Made by a program: the position numbers and the translations under genes. A stretch of DNA of 64,000 nucleotides from Dyadobacter sp. (GTDB lineage Bacteria; Bacteroidota; Bacteroidia; Cytophagales; Spirosomataceae), in NCBI RefSeq assembly GCF_017744695.1, contig NZ_JAGIAS010000004.1:455303-519302 (forward strand), given 5' to 3'. The notes below the pieces were generated by a model that worked only from the letters and a program-made list of their open reading frames with translations, had not been told where the DNA came from and did not search any database. Shown piece by piece: positions 25,968 through 34,597 of this stretch. Position 1 is the stretch's first letter. Each line of letters opens with the position of its first letter.

Positions 25968-27047
25968 ATGGACTTCAAAGATCAGATCAAACAATTTAGC
26001 GACCGGGTATCCAAATTAAAAGACAACATTCATACCGAGGAGGCTACGAAAAATGCCTTTATTATGCCGTTCTTACAGATACTAGGGTACGATGTCTTCA
26101 ATCCAATGGAAGTCGTTCCCGAATTTATATGTGATGTCGGAATCAAAAAGGGTGAAAAAATAGACTACGCAATATTACGGGATGGCGCTCCGATCATTCT
26201 CGTCGAATGTAAACACTGGAAGCAGAAACTGGATGTTCACGACGGACAACTGCTCCGGTACTTCCACGTGTCGAAAGCAAAGTTCTCCATGTTAACTAAC
26301 GGGTTGATTTTCAGGTTTTATACCGACCTTGTAGAACCTAACAAAATGGATGAAAAGCCATTTTTGGAATTCAACATTGAAGAAATAAAGGACGGACAAA
26401 TAGAGCAATTAAAAGAGTTCCACAAGGCATATTTCGATATTGACAACATTTATCAGTCAGCGAGCGAACTGAAATACATCAATGAAATCAGGCAGCTCAT
26501 AAATCAAGAATTTTATGAGCCTAATGATGAGTTTGTAAAATATTTTGCACGACAGGTTTATCCATCGGTTGTGACATCCAAAGTGCTTGAAGCATTTCGT
26601 GTTTTAGTCAAACGGACGATTGCAAACATCATAAACGACACCATCAACGACCGTTTGAAATCAGCGATCAGCAAGCCCGACTCTCCAATCCAGGAAGAAT
26701 CAACACCTGTTACCCTTCCTGGGGGAGCGAATGCACAGGAACGAGAAATTGTGACGACTCAGGAAGAGCTAGAAGGATTCTATATAGTAAGATCGCTGCT
26801 ACGGCAGAAAGTACCTTCCAGCCGTATTACTCACCGGGATGCGCTCTCCTATTTTGCGATTTTCCTGGATGACAATAACCGGAAACCTCTTTGCCGCCTT
26901 TATCTCAACAATTCTAAGAAATTCATCGGGCTATTTGATTCTGACAAAAAGGAGTCGAAAATGGAGATCCAAACAATTGATGATATTTATAAGTTTGGTA
27001 GCCAACTAGATAATACTGTCGAAATATATTTGGATACGAAGAAATGA
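25968..27047 (+). CDS. Solitary restriction-type nuclease (HSDR_N-like N-terminal domain)
   Basis: The protein has 359 residues from ATG 25968 (MDFKDQIKQFSDRVSKL). Residues about 25-150 match the N-terminal nuclease domain of type I restriction subunits: TEEATKNAFIMPFLQILGYDVFNPMEVVPEF, then IDYAILRDGAPIILVECKHW, giving the PD-(D/E)XK pattern D...(V)ECK. No helicase motor, methylase or specificity subunit follows. The C-terminal third (EELEGFYIVRSLLRQKVPSSRI...LYLNNSKKFIGLFD) is a separate unrecognised domain. The gene is visibly more A/T rich than its neighbours and lies next to tRNA-Leu and a broken PIN gene, which suggests horizontal acquisition. A defence role is inferred, not shown. Confidence 0.8.
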   Translation: MDFKDQIKQFSDRVSKLKDNIHTEEATKNAFIMPFLQILGYDVFNPMEVVPEFICDVGIKKGEKIDYAILRDGAPIILVECKHWKQKLDVHDGQLLRYFHVSKAKFSMLTNGLIFRFYTDLVEPNKMDEKPFLEFNIEEIKDGQIEQLKEFHKAYFDIDNIYQSASELKYINEIRQLINQEFYEPNDEFVKYFARQVYPSVVTSKVLEAFRVLVKRTIANIINDTINDRLKSAISKPDSPIQEESTPVTLPGGANAQEREIVTTQEELEGFYIVRSLLRQKVPSSRITHRDALSYFAIFLDDNNRKPLCRLYLNNSKKFIGLFDSDKKESKMEIQTIDDIYKFGSQLDNTVEIYLDTKK

Positions 27048-27191
27048 ATGATGTTAAGATAAACCATTGAAATATATAAAAAAGGCAATTTGCATTAGCG
27101 TTGATTGTCCTTTTTTATAGCATAGTGGAGATATTCTGAGATTCTTGACGTTTCTTGTACCAAATCGCATTCAATCAAGCATATTCTATTA

Positions 27192-27767
27192 ATGCACATT
27201 AACCCAACCTACCTCACAAAACTCAAACGCATTGTCATTCCATTTGTAATTGCAGCGTGGGGTACGTTGTTGCTTCTTGCTTTTATAAGGTGGTGGTTAT
27301 TTCTGGGAAAATTTCCCATTATGGAGCTGGATGAGGATATGTGGCAGTACTGGATACCGGTTGTAGCACCCTGGATACCGATATTGATCTGGCTTAAACC
27401 CCGGTTCAACCAGCTTGAATACAAGGCCGGAACAGATAAGGGAAGCTGGCAAATGCAGGTAATCGCGTGGGTAGGCATGGCCCCGATGTTGATTTTCTCG
27501 CAATTTCTATTGACTACGGCCACGGCTCAGGTTCGGGAGGTCAAAAATGTGAAGGAAATTCGCAAACACGAAGTGGTCAGATATTACCGGATCAACGAAT
27601 TTGCGGTACATAGATTTATCGGAGGTGTGCATTATTCATTCAGAACGCTCGGGAGGTTCAATCAGGATTTGCATATGGATATTTATTTTGTGAATCCGAT
27701 CCTGACACATAAAAAACAGGCCATCACCATGACGCCGCTCTATTGGTATGGCGTCAACTTTCAGTAG
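27192..27767 (+). CDS. Membrane protein of unknown function, possibly truncated
   Basis: This 191-residue protein has at least three hydrophobic segments: RIVIPFVIAAWGTLLLLAFIRWWLF, WQYWIPVVAPWIPILIWL and IAWVGMAPMLIFSQFLL. They are followed by a soluble stretch (VREVKNVKEIRKHEVVRYYRINEFAVHRFIGGVHYSFRT). The layout recalls the N-terminal half of larger Bacteroidota membrane proteins that I have seen annotated as rhomboid-family; if so, the catalytic half is missing after the TAG at 27765-27767. This comparison is from memory and weak. Nothing related follows in the next 160 bases. Confidence 0.6.
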   Translation: MHINPTYLTKLKRIVIPFVIAAWGTLLLLAFIRWWLFLGKFPIMELDEDMWQYWIPVVAPWIPILIWLKPRFNQLEYKAGTDKGSWQMQVIAWVGMAPMLIFSQFLLTTATAQVREVKNVKEIRKHEVVRYYRINEFAVHRFIGGVHYSFRTLGRFNQDLHMDIYFVNPILTHKKQAITMTPLYWYGVNFQ

Positions 27768-27931
27768 TTCTTTTGATGCTCATGCTGATCAAGCCGCGTT
27801 TGCAAAACGATGCAGAGGAAATTTTGTCCTGATTACACATCAAATCGGTCGCTAATAGCCCTTTCGGCATTGGTATTCCTCGCCTATTTTTACATAAATA
27901 ATCCTGGGTATCCCAAATCCAATCCACCATC

Positions 27932-28309
27932 ATGGAAACGATCAAACAAATCAGCCTGAACAGTGAATGCGCGGTGATTACCGCCCGGCAGGTCATGCTT
28001 TCTCATTCAACATTTAGTGATGTGAATATGAGCAATATATCGATTTCGGACGCCAATCTGAGCGATTTGAAGATCGAAGGGGCTCAGTTGGGCGGGGCTG
28101 TATTTGAGAACATCGGAATGTGCCCTCCCGACCATCCGATGTACGACCCCGATGCGGAGCAGCGGCCCTTGCATTTCGAACATTGCGATTTGCACAAAAG
28201 CAGGTTCATCAGCTGCGATCTAAGCGGAGTGGAGCTTTCCGGTTGTAATATCGAAGGTCTGCGGATCGACGGCGTGTTAATTTCGGAATTGTTGGCGGGC
28301 AGGAGCTGA
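27932..28309 (+). CDS. Pentapeptide-repeat protein
   Basis: The protein has 125 residues. It contains two runs of A(D/N)LxX-type pentapeptides: SDVNMSNISISDANLSDLKIEGAQLGGAVFENI and, after a short acidic insert (CPPDHPMYDPDAEQR), FEHCDLHKSRFISCDLSGVELSGCNIEGLRIDGV. Such repeats build a right-handed square beta helix. No signal peptide is present, so it is cytoplasmic. The function is unknown. Confidence 0.8.
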   Translation: METIKQISLNSECAVITARQVMLSHSTFSDVNMSNISISDANLSDLKIEGAQLGGAVFENIGMCPPDHPMYDPDAEQRPLHFEHCDLHKSRFISCDLSGVELSGCNIEGLRIDGVLISELLAGRS

Positions 28310-28340
28310 TCAGACACAGCTCCTGCGTACCTCATGCCCG

Positions 28341-30830
28341 CTAGCGGGTGTAAGCCACTTTGAACTGGCGTCGCTCACCGCCCAGTTCCAGCTGAATGGT
28401 GTAAATACCTTCTTCGAGCTGCGATGGCTTCATATCCATGCGTATTTCGCCGTTGGCGACAACGCGGGTTTCCTGCCTCAGTACTTTGCCCGACGCGTTG
28501 ACGAGCTTTACAATGCCTGTCTTACCGTCATAGCCGGGCAACGAAAGTTTGACATGATCATTAACCGGATTAGGATATACGTAAGCTGTATTACCGCCAT
28601 CCAGTTGTACGCTCAGGACCTTACTGAACGCATAACTCCCGTCCAGGTCAAGCATTTTTAACCGATAATAGGTCTGTCCGGCGGAATTCGTCCGCGGTTG
28701 GTCATCGGTCGCGGAGTAGTATGCTGTATTCTCTTCAAAATCAACCTTCCCGAAAGATTCAAATTGTTTCGCATCCGGGCCGTGCTCGATTTCGAAATGG
28801 CTGAAATTGACCGCGTCGGCGATCTGCCAATCGAGTTTAACAGCTTTTCCTTCGGGTTTTGCACTGAATGCAACCAGGCGGACCGGCAGCGGAACCGGGC
28901 TCGTCTGGACAACAAAGCCACTGAAACCCTGGGTATCGAAAGTGACTTCCCAACGTTTGAATGTGTCGTTCCATACGATGTCAGTATCGACAGGATCGAT
29001 AATCGTGGAGGCCACCGACGGATAACTCCCCGGCAACCCGGTGCCGTCGCTGCTGCTACCGCTGTATTTCCCGACGCGGAGGTTGGCCTTACCCGCAGCG
29101 TCAGCTGCATTGGCCGGCAGATCAAGCGTGCTGCCGGAGGCCGCATTGAAGGCATCGAAGTCATCTTGCGAAAAATACAGCGTCACGCGCCCTGTGGCGG
29201 TTGCCGCGTTTTGCTCGGGCGTAATCTCGTAATGCCTGGCTACGAATGGATCTGCGCCGAATGTAGGAACAGCGGTTTCCAGCCACGTTTTGGCGCTTAT
29301 ATTGCCGGTAACCGGGCTGGCTCCTTGCGATTCGACCGTCGCGATAATGCGGCAGCCGGTTCCACCCATAAGTGAGGTGGCTTGCGAAGGATTAAGCATG
29401 GCGGAGCCGGTATCAGCGTTTTTGGACAGGAATGGGGCGCCGGTCGGATAATAAAATACCAGTACTGTCCTGCCAATTTTACCTGAAATGACATAATTAT
29501 ACACCGGATTGTATACGCCTACCGTAGTACCAAGCGGACCCACAGGGTTCCCCAACGCACTGTTACAATCATTGACTTCCCCAGAGGTACCGGCAGTTGC
29601 ACTATTAACCCACGTTACAGCACCTACCCCGTTGTTCCAATGCCTGTTAACAAGAAAGAAATTTCCATCCGGTAGTACATTGACCCCCTCAATACCGACG
29701 CGATCGCTATGGTATGTCCCCACCAATGAATTGGCACTGCTCACAGGGCCGACTATCGGCGCTGTTCCGTTCCCATATGTCAATGCACCTTCATAACCGG
29801 CAGCACCATTCCACGAATTACTGTTTACAAGATAGCCGCCATTTGGAAGAGGAATAACATACCATCCCACCAAGTCCGATGGCTTGCTACCATAAATGGA
29901 GTTTGTCAAATCGGGACTTCCTGTAAGGACCCCGGAGCCATCAGCCCAGGTAGCCATCCCCGCTTGCTCCATACCGTTAACCTGGGTATCGCGGCTTTTT
30001 ATCACATAGTTACCATTCGTCAATGCCGTTGTTCCGGTTCCCGCAATATGATCGTCCTGATTACTTCCTACAAATGAATTGGCGATAGTTACATCGCCCA
30101 CGCGACCTGTGAAGCCGTCACACCAGGTCACCGCGCCTACCCGCAGCTTGGCGCCATTGTTCCAAAGTGGGCTGGATACCACATAATGACCGTTGGCAAG
30201 CGCTGTTACGCCCAGCTGGCCAACGCGGTCCATGGCGACAGTACCCACAAGGGAATTTACAGGTGATACGGCACCAAAAGTCCCGGTAGCGCCGTTCCCC
30301 CAGGTTACGGCACCTGCCCACTTAATCCCGCTTCGGTTCCAGTTAAAGCTGATGACCACATAATTTCCATTGGTGAGTGGTACAACTGTGGCTCGCGGAG
30401 ATTCGCTCTCCAGGGAAAAAATCGGCCAGTAAACAGGCTGGACACCTCCTACGAAATCAGTCCCGTCGGTTCCTACCAGCGAGTTCGATATGCTTACCAA
30501 CCCGGTTGCACCAGTCGCCCCGTTACACCACGTAACAGCTCCCGCATTCTCGGCAGAGCCATTCTTCCAGTACGGGCTGCTGAATACGTAGTTCCCATTG
30601 GTAAGGCCAACAGGTTTCAGAAGCCCTACCTTATCTTTTGCACTACCGCCTATTAATGAAATCGCCGCGCTTTCAACACCCACTCGTCCCGATGCGCCAT
30701 CGCACCAGGTTACCGCTCCCGCACTATCTAAACTTCCATTTTTCCAGGCCGGGCTGGCGACCACTTTACGAAGATAAGAGAAACTACCAGCTAATTTTCC
30801 TTCTACGAAACGATCGGCATATTTAACAAC
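28341..30830 (-). pseudogene. 5'-truncated T9SS cargo protein with tandem beta repeats
   Basis: From GTG 30764 the frame gives 807 residues; the frame is open back to a TAA at 30833-30831 but contains no ATG and no signal peptide. Residues 1-420 hold about seven copies of a 59-residue repeat (GAVTWxNGxTGxxGxVSxxNSLVGT...DRVG...LTNGNYVV), similar to DUF5650-type repeats. The first copy is cut at its N-terminal edge. A middle region (FVARHYEITPEQNA..., about 510-650) resembles domains seen in other T9SS cargo. The end (VYPNPVNDHVKLSLPG to the C-terminus) is a type A T9SS sorting domain with its PNP motif. A sorting domain without an export signal suggests the gene lost its 5' end and no longer works. 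Confidence 0.75.
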
Positions 30831-30995
30831 TTACCGGTAAAAGCTGATCTTATCTCAATTGTTTTGCTCTCACACCAGCAACTTTCAGCCGTTGCCAGAA
30901 AACCACGCAATTCGATAAAACCGTCCTTGACAGCGGTTGCACGAGTGCGTATTTTGCAGAAAGTTTGTATCCATAACGTCCCCAAACCTACCATC

Positions 30996-31664
30996 ATGGC
31001 CGATTATTCCGTTAAACTGCTTGCGAAAAAGCCTGTTACCCATAATGTAAATGCCTATACGGTGGAAAAACCTGCGGGTTTCACCTACACGCCCGGCCAG
31101 GCAACGGATTTCTCAATTCTGAAAGAACCCTGGACAGCAGAAAAACGGCCCTTCACTTTTACATCGCTGCCTTCCGCGGACACGCTCGAATTCACGATCA
31201 AATCTTATACCGACCATGATGGCGTAACGAATGCATTGACGAAAGTCCAGCCGGGCGACCATTTCGAGATTAGCGACGCCTGGGGCGCCATCGAATACAA
31301 AGGCGAAGGTGTATTTCTCGCCGGAGGTGCCGGTATTACGCCATTTCTGGCCATTTTCAGGGATTTGTATTCCAAAGGACAAGTCGGGGCAAACCAACTT
31401 TTCTTCTCCAACCGTACCACCGCCGACATTATCCTCAAAGACGAGCTTGAAAAAATGCTGGGTGACCATTTCTTTAACCTGATCTCAGGAGAAAATACGG
31501 AAGGTTACTATCACGGCCGCATCGATAAGGGTTTCCTGCAAAAACACATCACCCACTTCGACCAGCCATTTTACGTCTGCGGGCCGGACGCATTCACAGA
31601 ATCGATCCTGGAAGCATTGGAAGAGCTGGGTGCAAAGGCTGATGCACTGGTATTTGAGAAATAG
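30996..31664 (+). CDS. Ferredoxin/flavodoxin reductase-like FAD-binding protein
   Basis: The protein has 222 residues from ATG 30996 (MADYSVKLLAKKPVTHN). RPFTFTSLPSADTLEFTIKSY contains the RxxxxTS FAD-binding motif, GVFLAGGAGITPFLAIFRDL the NAD(P) pyrophosphate loop, and FYVCGPDAFTESILEAL the C-terminal CGP motif. It is a stand-alone FNR-fold flavoenzyme without an iron-sulphur or globin domain. The electron donor and acceptor are unknown. Its last 94 bases overlap the 3' end of the convergent ABC ATPase gene. Confidence 0.9.
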   Translation: MADYSVKLLAKKPVTHNVNAYTVEKPAGFTYTPGQATDFSILKEPWTAEKRPFTFTSLPSADTLEFTIKSYTDHDGVTNALTKVQPGDHFEISDAWGAIEYKGEGVFLAGGAGITPFLAIFRDLYSKGQVGANQLFFSNRTTADIILKDELEKMLGDHFFNLISGENTEGYYHGRIDKGFLQKHITHFDQPFYVCGPDAFTESILEALEELGAKADALVFEK

Positions 31665-32314
31665 CCGAATTCCGCCAGTTCGGATCGCACATCTTTCAAC
31701 AAAACACTTCGGCCGACCGGAACAATCAGATATGTTTCGTCTGCAAGGCCCAATACGTATTCGTAGGCATGGTCGGAGATCAGAATGCCTTTCCGGGCCT
31801 TTTCCTCTGCGATTACCAGGCTCATTTGCTCCATATGAATGGGCGAAAGCGCCGCAAATGGCTCATCCAGCAAGGTAAATGCCACTGGCATCAGCAGCAC
31901 GAGCAAAGTCGAGACGAGGCGCCTGTTACCGGTCGACAAAGCGCCCAACCTCGTATGCCCATATCGTTCGAGGCTTTCGAAATGCCGGCACAGAAGGGTG
32001 AAATCAACCCCATACAGCCTGCACACTTCGCGCACACGCAGGTTCGCGGGCAAAAAAGGGTGCTGCGGTAGGTAGCCGATCAGGCCGCGATGCCGATATG
32101 GATGAGATATATAATCACCATTGAACCTCACCGACTGGCTCTGCCCGCGGAGTGTCCCGAAAATCATCTGCATCAGGCTGGATTTCCCTGTTCCGTTGCG
32201 GCCCAGCAATGCCGTTACGTGCCCGGTTTGCATTTGAATATAAATGCTTTGAAGGATCTTTCTGCCGTGGTATTCGAGCCAAAAGCTGTCTGCCTCCAAA
32301 ATGTGTTTTTTCAT
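31571..32314 (-). CDS. ABC transporter ATP-binding protein
   Basis: This 247-residue ATPase begins at ATG 32314, whose ATGA overlaps the stop of the upstream membrane-protein gene. Walker A is LLGRNGTGKSSLMQM and Walker B is FTLLDEPFAALS. The signature is degenerate: LGALSTGNRRLVSTLL replaces the usual LSGGQ, and the Q loop is IGYLPQHPFLP. The H loop is ISDHAYEYVL. Degenerate signatures of this type are common in small Bacteroidota ABC modules. The C-terminal part overlaps the ferredoxin reductase gene antiparallel by 94 bases. The substrate is unknown. Confidence 0.85.
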   Translation of the reverse strand: MKKHILEADSFWLEYHGRKILQSIYIQMQTGHVTALLGRNGTGKSSLMQMIFGTLRGQSQSVRFNGDYISHPYRHRGLIGYLPQHPFLPANLRVREVCRLYGVDFTLLCRHFESLERYGHTRLGALSTGNRRLVSTLLVLLMPVAFTLLDEPFAALSPIHMEQMSLVIAEEKARKGILISDHAYEYVLGLADETYLIVPVGRSVLLKDVRSELAEFGYFSNTSASAFAPSSSNASRIDSVNASGPQT

Positions 32315-32637
32315 CGGATCCATTCGCTCGATAACTGGATAAGGCCCATCGTTAAAAAGAACAATACGAAATCTGCCGCGAATGCAGCAGTAAAAAGCCA
32401 CCGTCGCGAGAGATTGGCATTCGCATAAAAGAAAAACAGATGTGCGTACCGGCGGCGAAAAACATAAATGGTCACACCTTGTAAAAACAATTTATAGAGC
32501 GTCAGCGCGGGTATCAATACATAAAGATCACGGCCCGTCGGGCAACCCAGTGCCAGCCAGGCGGCCAACGGAATAGCCCAGAGGTAAAAGCCGAAAGAGC
32601 GATAAAAAATGGCTAATAGATGCAGTTTCATCTTCAT
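32311..32637 (-). CDS. Small integral membrane protein coupled to an ABC ATPase
   Basis: This 108-residue protein (MKMKLHLLAIFYRSFGFYLWAIPLAAWLALG) has three hydrophobic segments (about 14-34, 40-58 and 82-104). It overlaps the ABC ATPase gene by ATGA, so the two are translated together. It may be a minimal permease or an accessory subunit. The in-frame GTG at 32646 is an alternative start. No family was recognised. Confidence 0.75.
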   Translation of the reverse strand: MKMKLHLLAIFYRSFGFYLWAIPLAAWLALGCPTGRDLYVLIPALTLYKLFLQGVTIYVFRRRYAHLFFFYANANLSRRWLFTAAFAADFVLFFLTMGLIQLSSEWIR

Positions 32638-32783
32638 TGAGAGCACCTTAACTTTTGATAACCGCTAAAATAACTACCTGCGCGTCAATTGGTTTGGGTT
32701 TAAGGATTTTTAACAACTACCTCTCCGGCTATTGTTAAAACGAGCCGCGCACAATCCGCTTACAAATTTTAACGAAAAATAAG

Positions 32784-32813
32784 TTTGATAACTAAATTTT
32801 AGTTATACCTTTG
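32784..32813 (+). promoter_or_regulatory. blaI promoter with BlaI-type operator between -33 and -7
   Basis: TTTG at 32784-32787 and TACCTTTG at 32806-32813 form a Bacteroidota promoter with an 18-base spacer. The perfect palindrome ATAACTAAATTTTAGTTAT (32788-32806) fills that spacer, the position expected for a repressor operator. The ATG of blaI is at 32818, only 5 bases after the -7 box, so the transcript is probably leaderless or nearly so. Confidence 0.85.
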
Positions 32814-32817
32814 ATCC

Positions 32818-33189
32818 ATGGAACCGCTTAGTCACTCTGAAGAAAATATCATGCGCATTCTCTGGGAACTTGGAGAAGGCGTTATTCACGACATTATCGA
32901 AAAATTGCCCGAGCCGAAACCACCCTACACGACCGTTTCTTCCATCGTGAGACTTTTGGAAAAGAAGGGGTTTGTGGACCATAAGGCATACGGCAAGACG
33001 CACGTCTATTTCCCCGCCGTAGCCCGCGATCAATACGCCCGCAGGTCGTTTTCGGATCTTATGAAGCATTATTTCGAAGGCTCGCCCAAGAATATCATGT
33101 CTTTCATTGTACAGGAAAATGCGTTGAAACCGGACGAAATCAATGAATTGAAGCAGCTAATCGATTCGTATTACCCCCCCAAATCCTGA
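32818..33189 (+). CDS. BlaI/MecI/CopY family transcriptional repressor
   Basis: This 123-residue winged-helix repressor starts MEPLSHSEENIMRILWELGEG, followed by VIHDIIEKLPEPKPPYTTVSSIVRLLEKKGFVDHKAYGKTHVYFPAV, the classic BlaI DNA-binding domain. The C-terminal helical part is for dimerisation. It is followed after 5 bases by an M56 peptidase, its usual partner, which on activation would inactivate the repressor. A palindromic operator lies inside its own promoter, implying autoregulation. Confidence 0.94.
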   Translation: MEPLSHSEENIMRILWELGEGVIHDIIEKLPEPKPPYTTVSSIVRLLEKKGFVDHKAYGKTHVYFPAVARDQYARRSFSDLMKHYFEGSPKNIMSFIVQENALKPDEINELKQLIDSYYPPKS

Positions 33190-33194
33190 TTGTT

Positions 33195-34466
33195 ATGGCC
33201 GGTACCTACCTGTTGGAAGTAAATTTTTGCCTGACGCTCGTGATCCTGCTTTACAGGGTTGCATTTCGTAGGCTCACCTTCTTTACGGCTAACCGGTTAT
33301 ACCTGCTTGTCGGGATGGTATTCAGCATCGCTGCCCCCGCATTGAAACTCCCGATTCTTCCCGGCCAATGGGAAAGTCCTTCGGAGGTAGCAGCACTCTT
33401 CGTTCCGGGCTATGTGCCATCAGGCGGCATTACCTCCTATTCCCCGCCGCCAACCGGGTTCGATTTTTCACAAATGCTCTGGCTAATTTATGGCTGCATT
33501 GCGGCGTGGCATTTGTACAAATTATTGGCAGACATTTTCGCAACCATCCGGTTAATCCGGAAATATCCTTCCAGAAAACTGGGAAACATGCATGTCGTAT
33601 GGGTGGATGATGAAATACCCGCCTCGTCATTTTTCAATTATATTTTTATCAACCAGAACCTGCGCCAATCCGCGTCCTTGCGCACCTGCCTCGCACACGA
33701 GCTCGTGCATTGCCGGCAAGGGCACACGGGCGACTGGCTGCTCATCCGCTTCCTCAGCGCGTGCTGCTGGTTCAATCCGCTGATGCGTTTCTGGCGGGAG
33801 GCCGTCACGGTCAATCACGAATTTATCGCCGACGAACAGGCCGCACTTCAGGCCGGGAGATTTCGCTATACGCATTTACTCCTGGGCCTGTCATCATCTA
33901 CGCAAATCTCAACCCTGCATTACTTTTCATATTATGGTCAAATCAAATCACGGATTATCATGTTACATCAAGCTCCATCCAGGGCCGTTAGCCGGCTCCG
34001 CTTTCTGGCAATTGTGCCATTGGCCGCATTAATGCTTTTTCTTTTCTCTTGTGAAAGGCCGGGCGGTGAGGCAAACAGCATTTCAGAATATCTCAACAAA
34101 GACCTCGTCGGCATGTGGGAAAACATGAATCGTATTACGATCAACGACAACGACGGCAAAACGCCCCGCGATTTCCCCGAACGCTCAGGCGACGTGAAAG
34201 TGTGCCTGTCCAAACTGGAACTTCGGGCCGATGGCCATTTCGAAATGCAGGACGCTACAAATACCCACAAACTCGCCGGCACATGGCAAAGCAACAGCGC
34301 GGGTAACGAAGTGCAGCTTTTCTGCAACAATGAGAAGTCAGGAACGTCTGTCATTTCCTTGCAGCTCGAAGGCGACGGAAATGACGCTATGGAAGCCTGG
34401 CAGCATTACGCTGCCGACGAGAAGCTTTCAGCTGGCCGTGTATTTTATGAATACAGAAAGCTCTGA
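33195..34466 (+). CDS. M56 (BlaR1-type) membrane metalloprotease sensor
   Basis: The protein has 423 residues. There are four membrane segments (about 6-22, 36-52, 92-112 and 268-286). The cytoplasmic zinc protease has LAHELVHCRQGH (HExxH 168-172) and EFIADEQAA, with Glu213 as the probable third ligand. The last 135 residues lie outside the membrane after LFLFSCERPGG and form a beta-rich domain (GMWENMNRITINDNDG..., LRADGHFEMQD, LAGTWQSNSAGNEVQLF) that resembles a lipocalin-like fold and not a penicillin-binding sensor. So it probably senses something other than a beta-lactam. It is the second gene of the blaI operon. Confidence 0.9.
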   Translation: MAGTYLLEVNFCLTLVILLYRVAFRRLTFFTANRLYLLVGMVFSIAAPALKLPILPGQWESPSEVAALFVPGYVPSGGITSYSPPPTGFDFSQMLWLIYGCIAAWHLYKLLADIFATIRLIRKYPSRKLGNMHVVWVDDEIPASSFFNYIFINQNLRQSASLRTCLAHELVHCRQGHTGDWLLIRFLSACCWFNPLMRFWREAVTVNHEFIADEQAALQAGRFRYTHLLLGLSSSTQISTLHYFSYYGQIKSRIIMLHQAPSRAVSRLRFLAIVPLAALMLFLFSCERPGGEANSISEYLNKDLVGMWENMNRITINDNDGKTPRDFPERSGDVKVCLSKLELRADGHFEMQDATNTHKLAGTWQSNSAGNEVQLFCNNEKSGTSVISLQLEGDGNDAMEAWQHYAADEKLSAGRVFYEYRKL

Positions 34467-34482
34467 AATTTTTTTGCTCTTT

Positions 34483-34501
34483 ATAACTAAAATTTAGTTA
34501 T
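34483..34501. promoter_or_regulatory. Second BlaI-type operator palindrome downstream of the M56 gene
   Basis: ATAACTAAAATTTAGTTAT is a perfect 19-base palindrome that differs from the one in the blaI promoter only at the central base. It sits 17 bases after the M56 stop codon, with no gene start nearby, so its role is unclear. Confidence 0.8.
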
Positions 34502-34540
34502 AAAACGAAACGCCAGTAATGCGAGTTGAGACTCATGAAG

Positions 34541-34574
34541 CAAAAAGCCCTTCGGACAATATATCCGAAGGGCT
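34541..34574 (-). terminator. Terminator of hemJ-like gene
   Basis: AGCCCTTCGGA pairs perfectly with TCCGAAGGGCT around a 7-base loop. On the minus strand it is followed by a T run. It lies 24 bases after the hemJ-like stop codon and also faces the M56 gene. Confidence 0.9.
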
Positions 34575-34597
34575 CCTTCTGTTAAATACATTAACTG

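Noticed and set aside
27768..27931. Continuation of the membrane protein in another frame
   Set aside because: None of the frames on the plus strand continues the protein; the gap seems non-coding.
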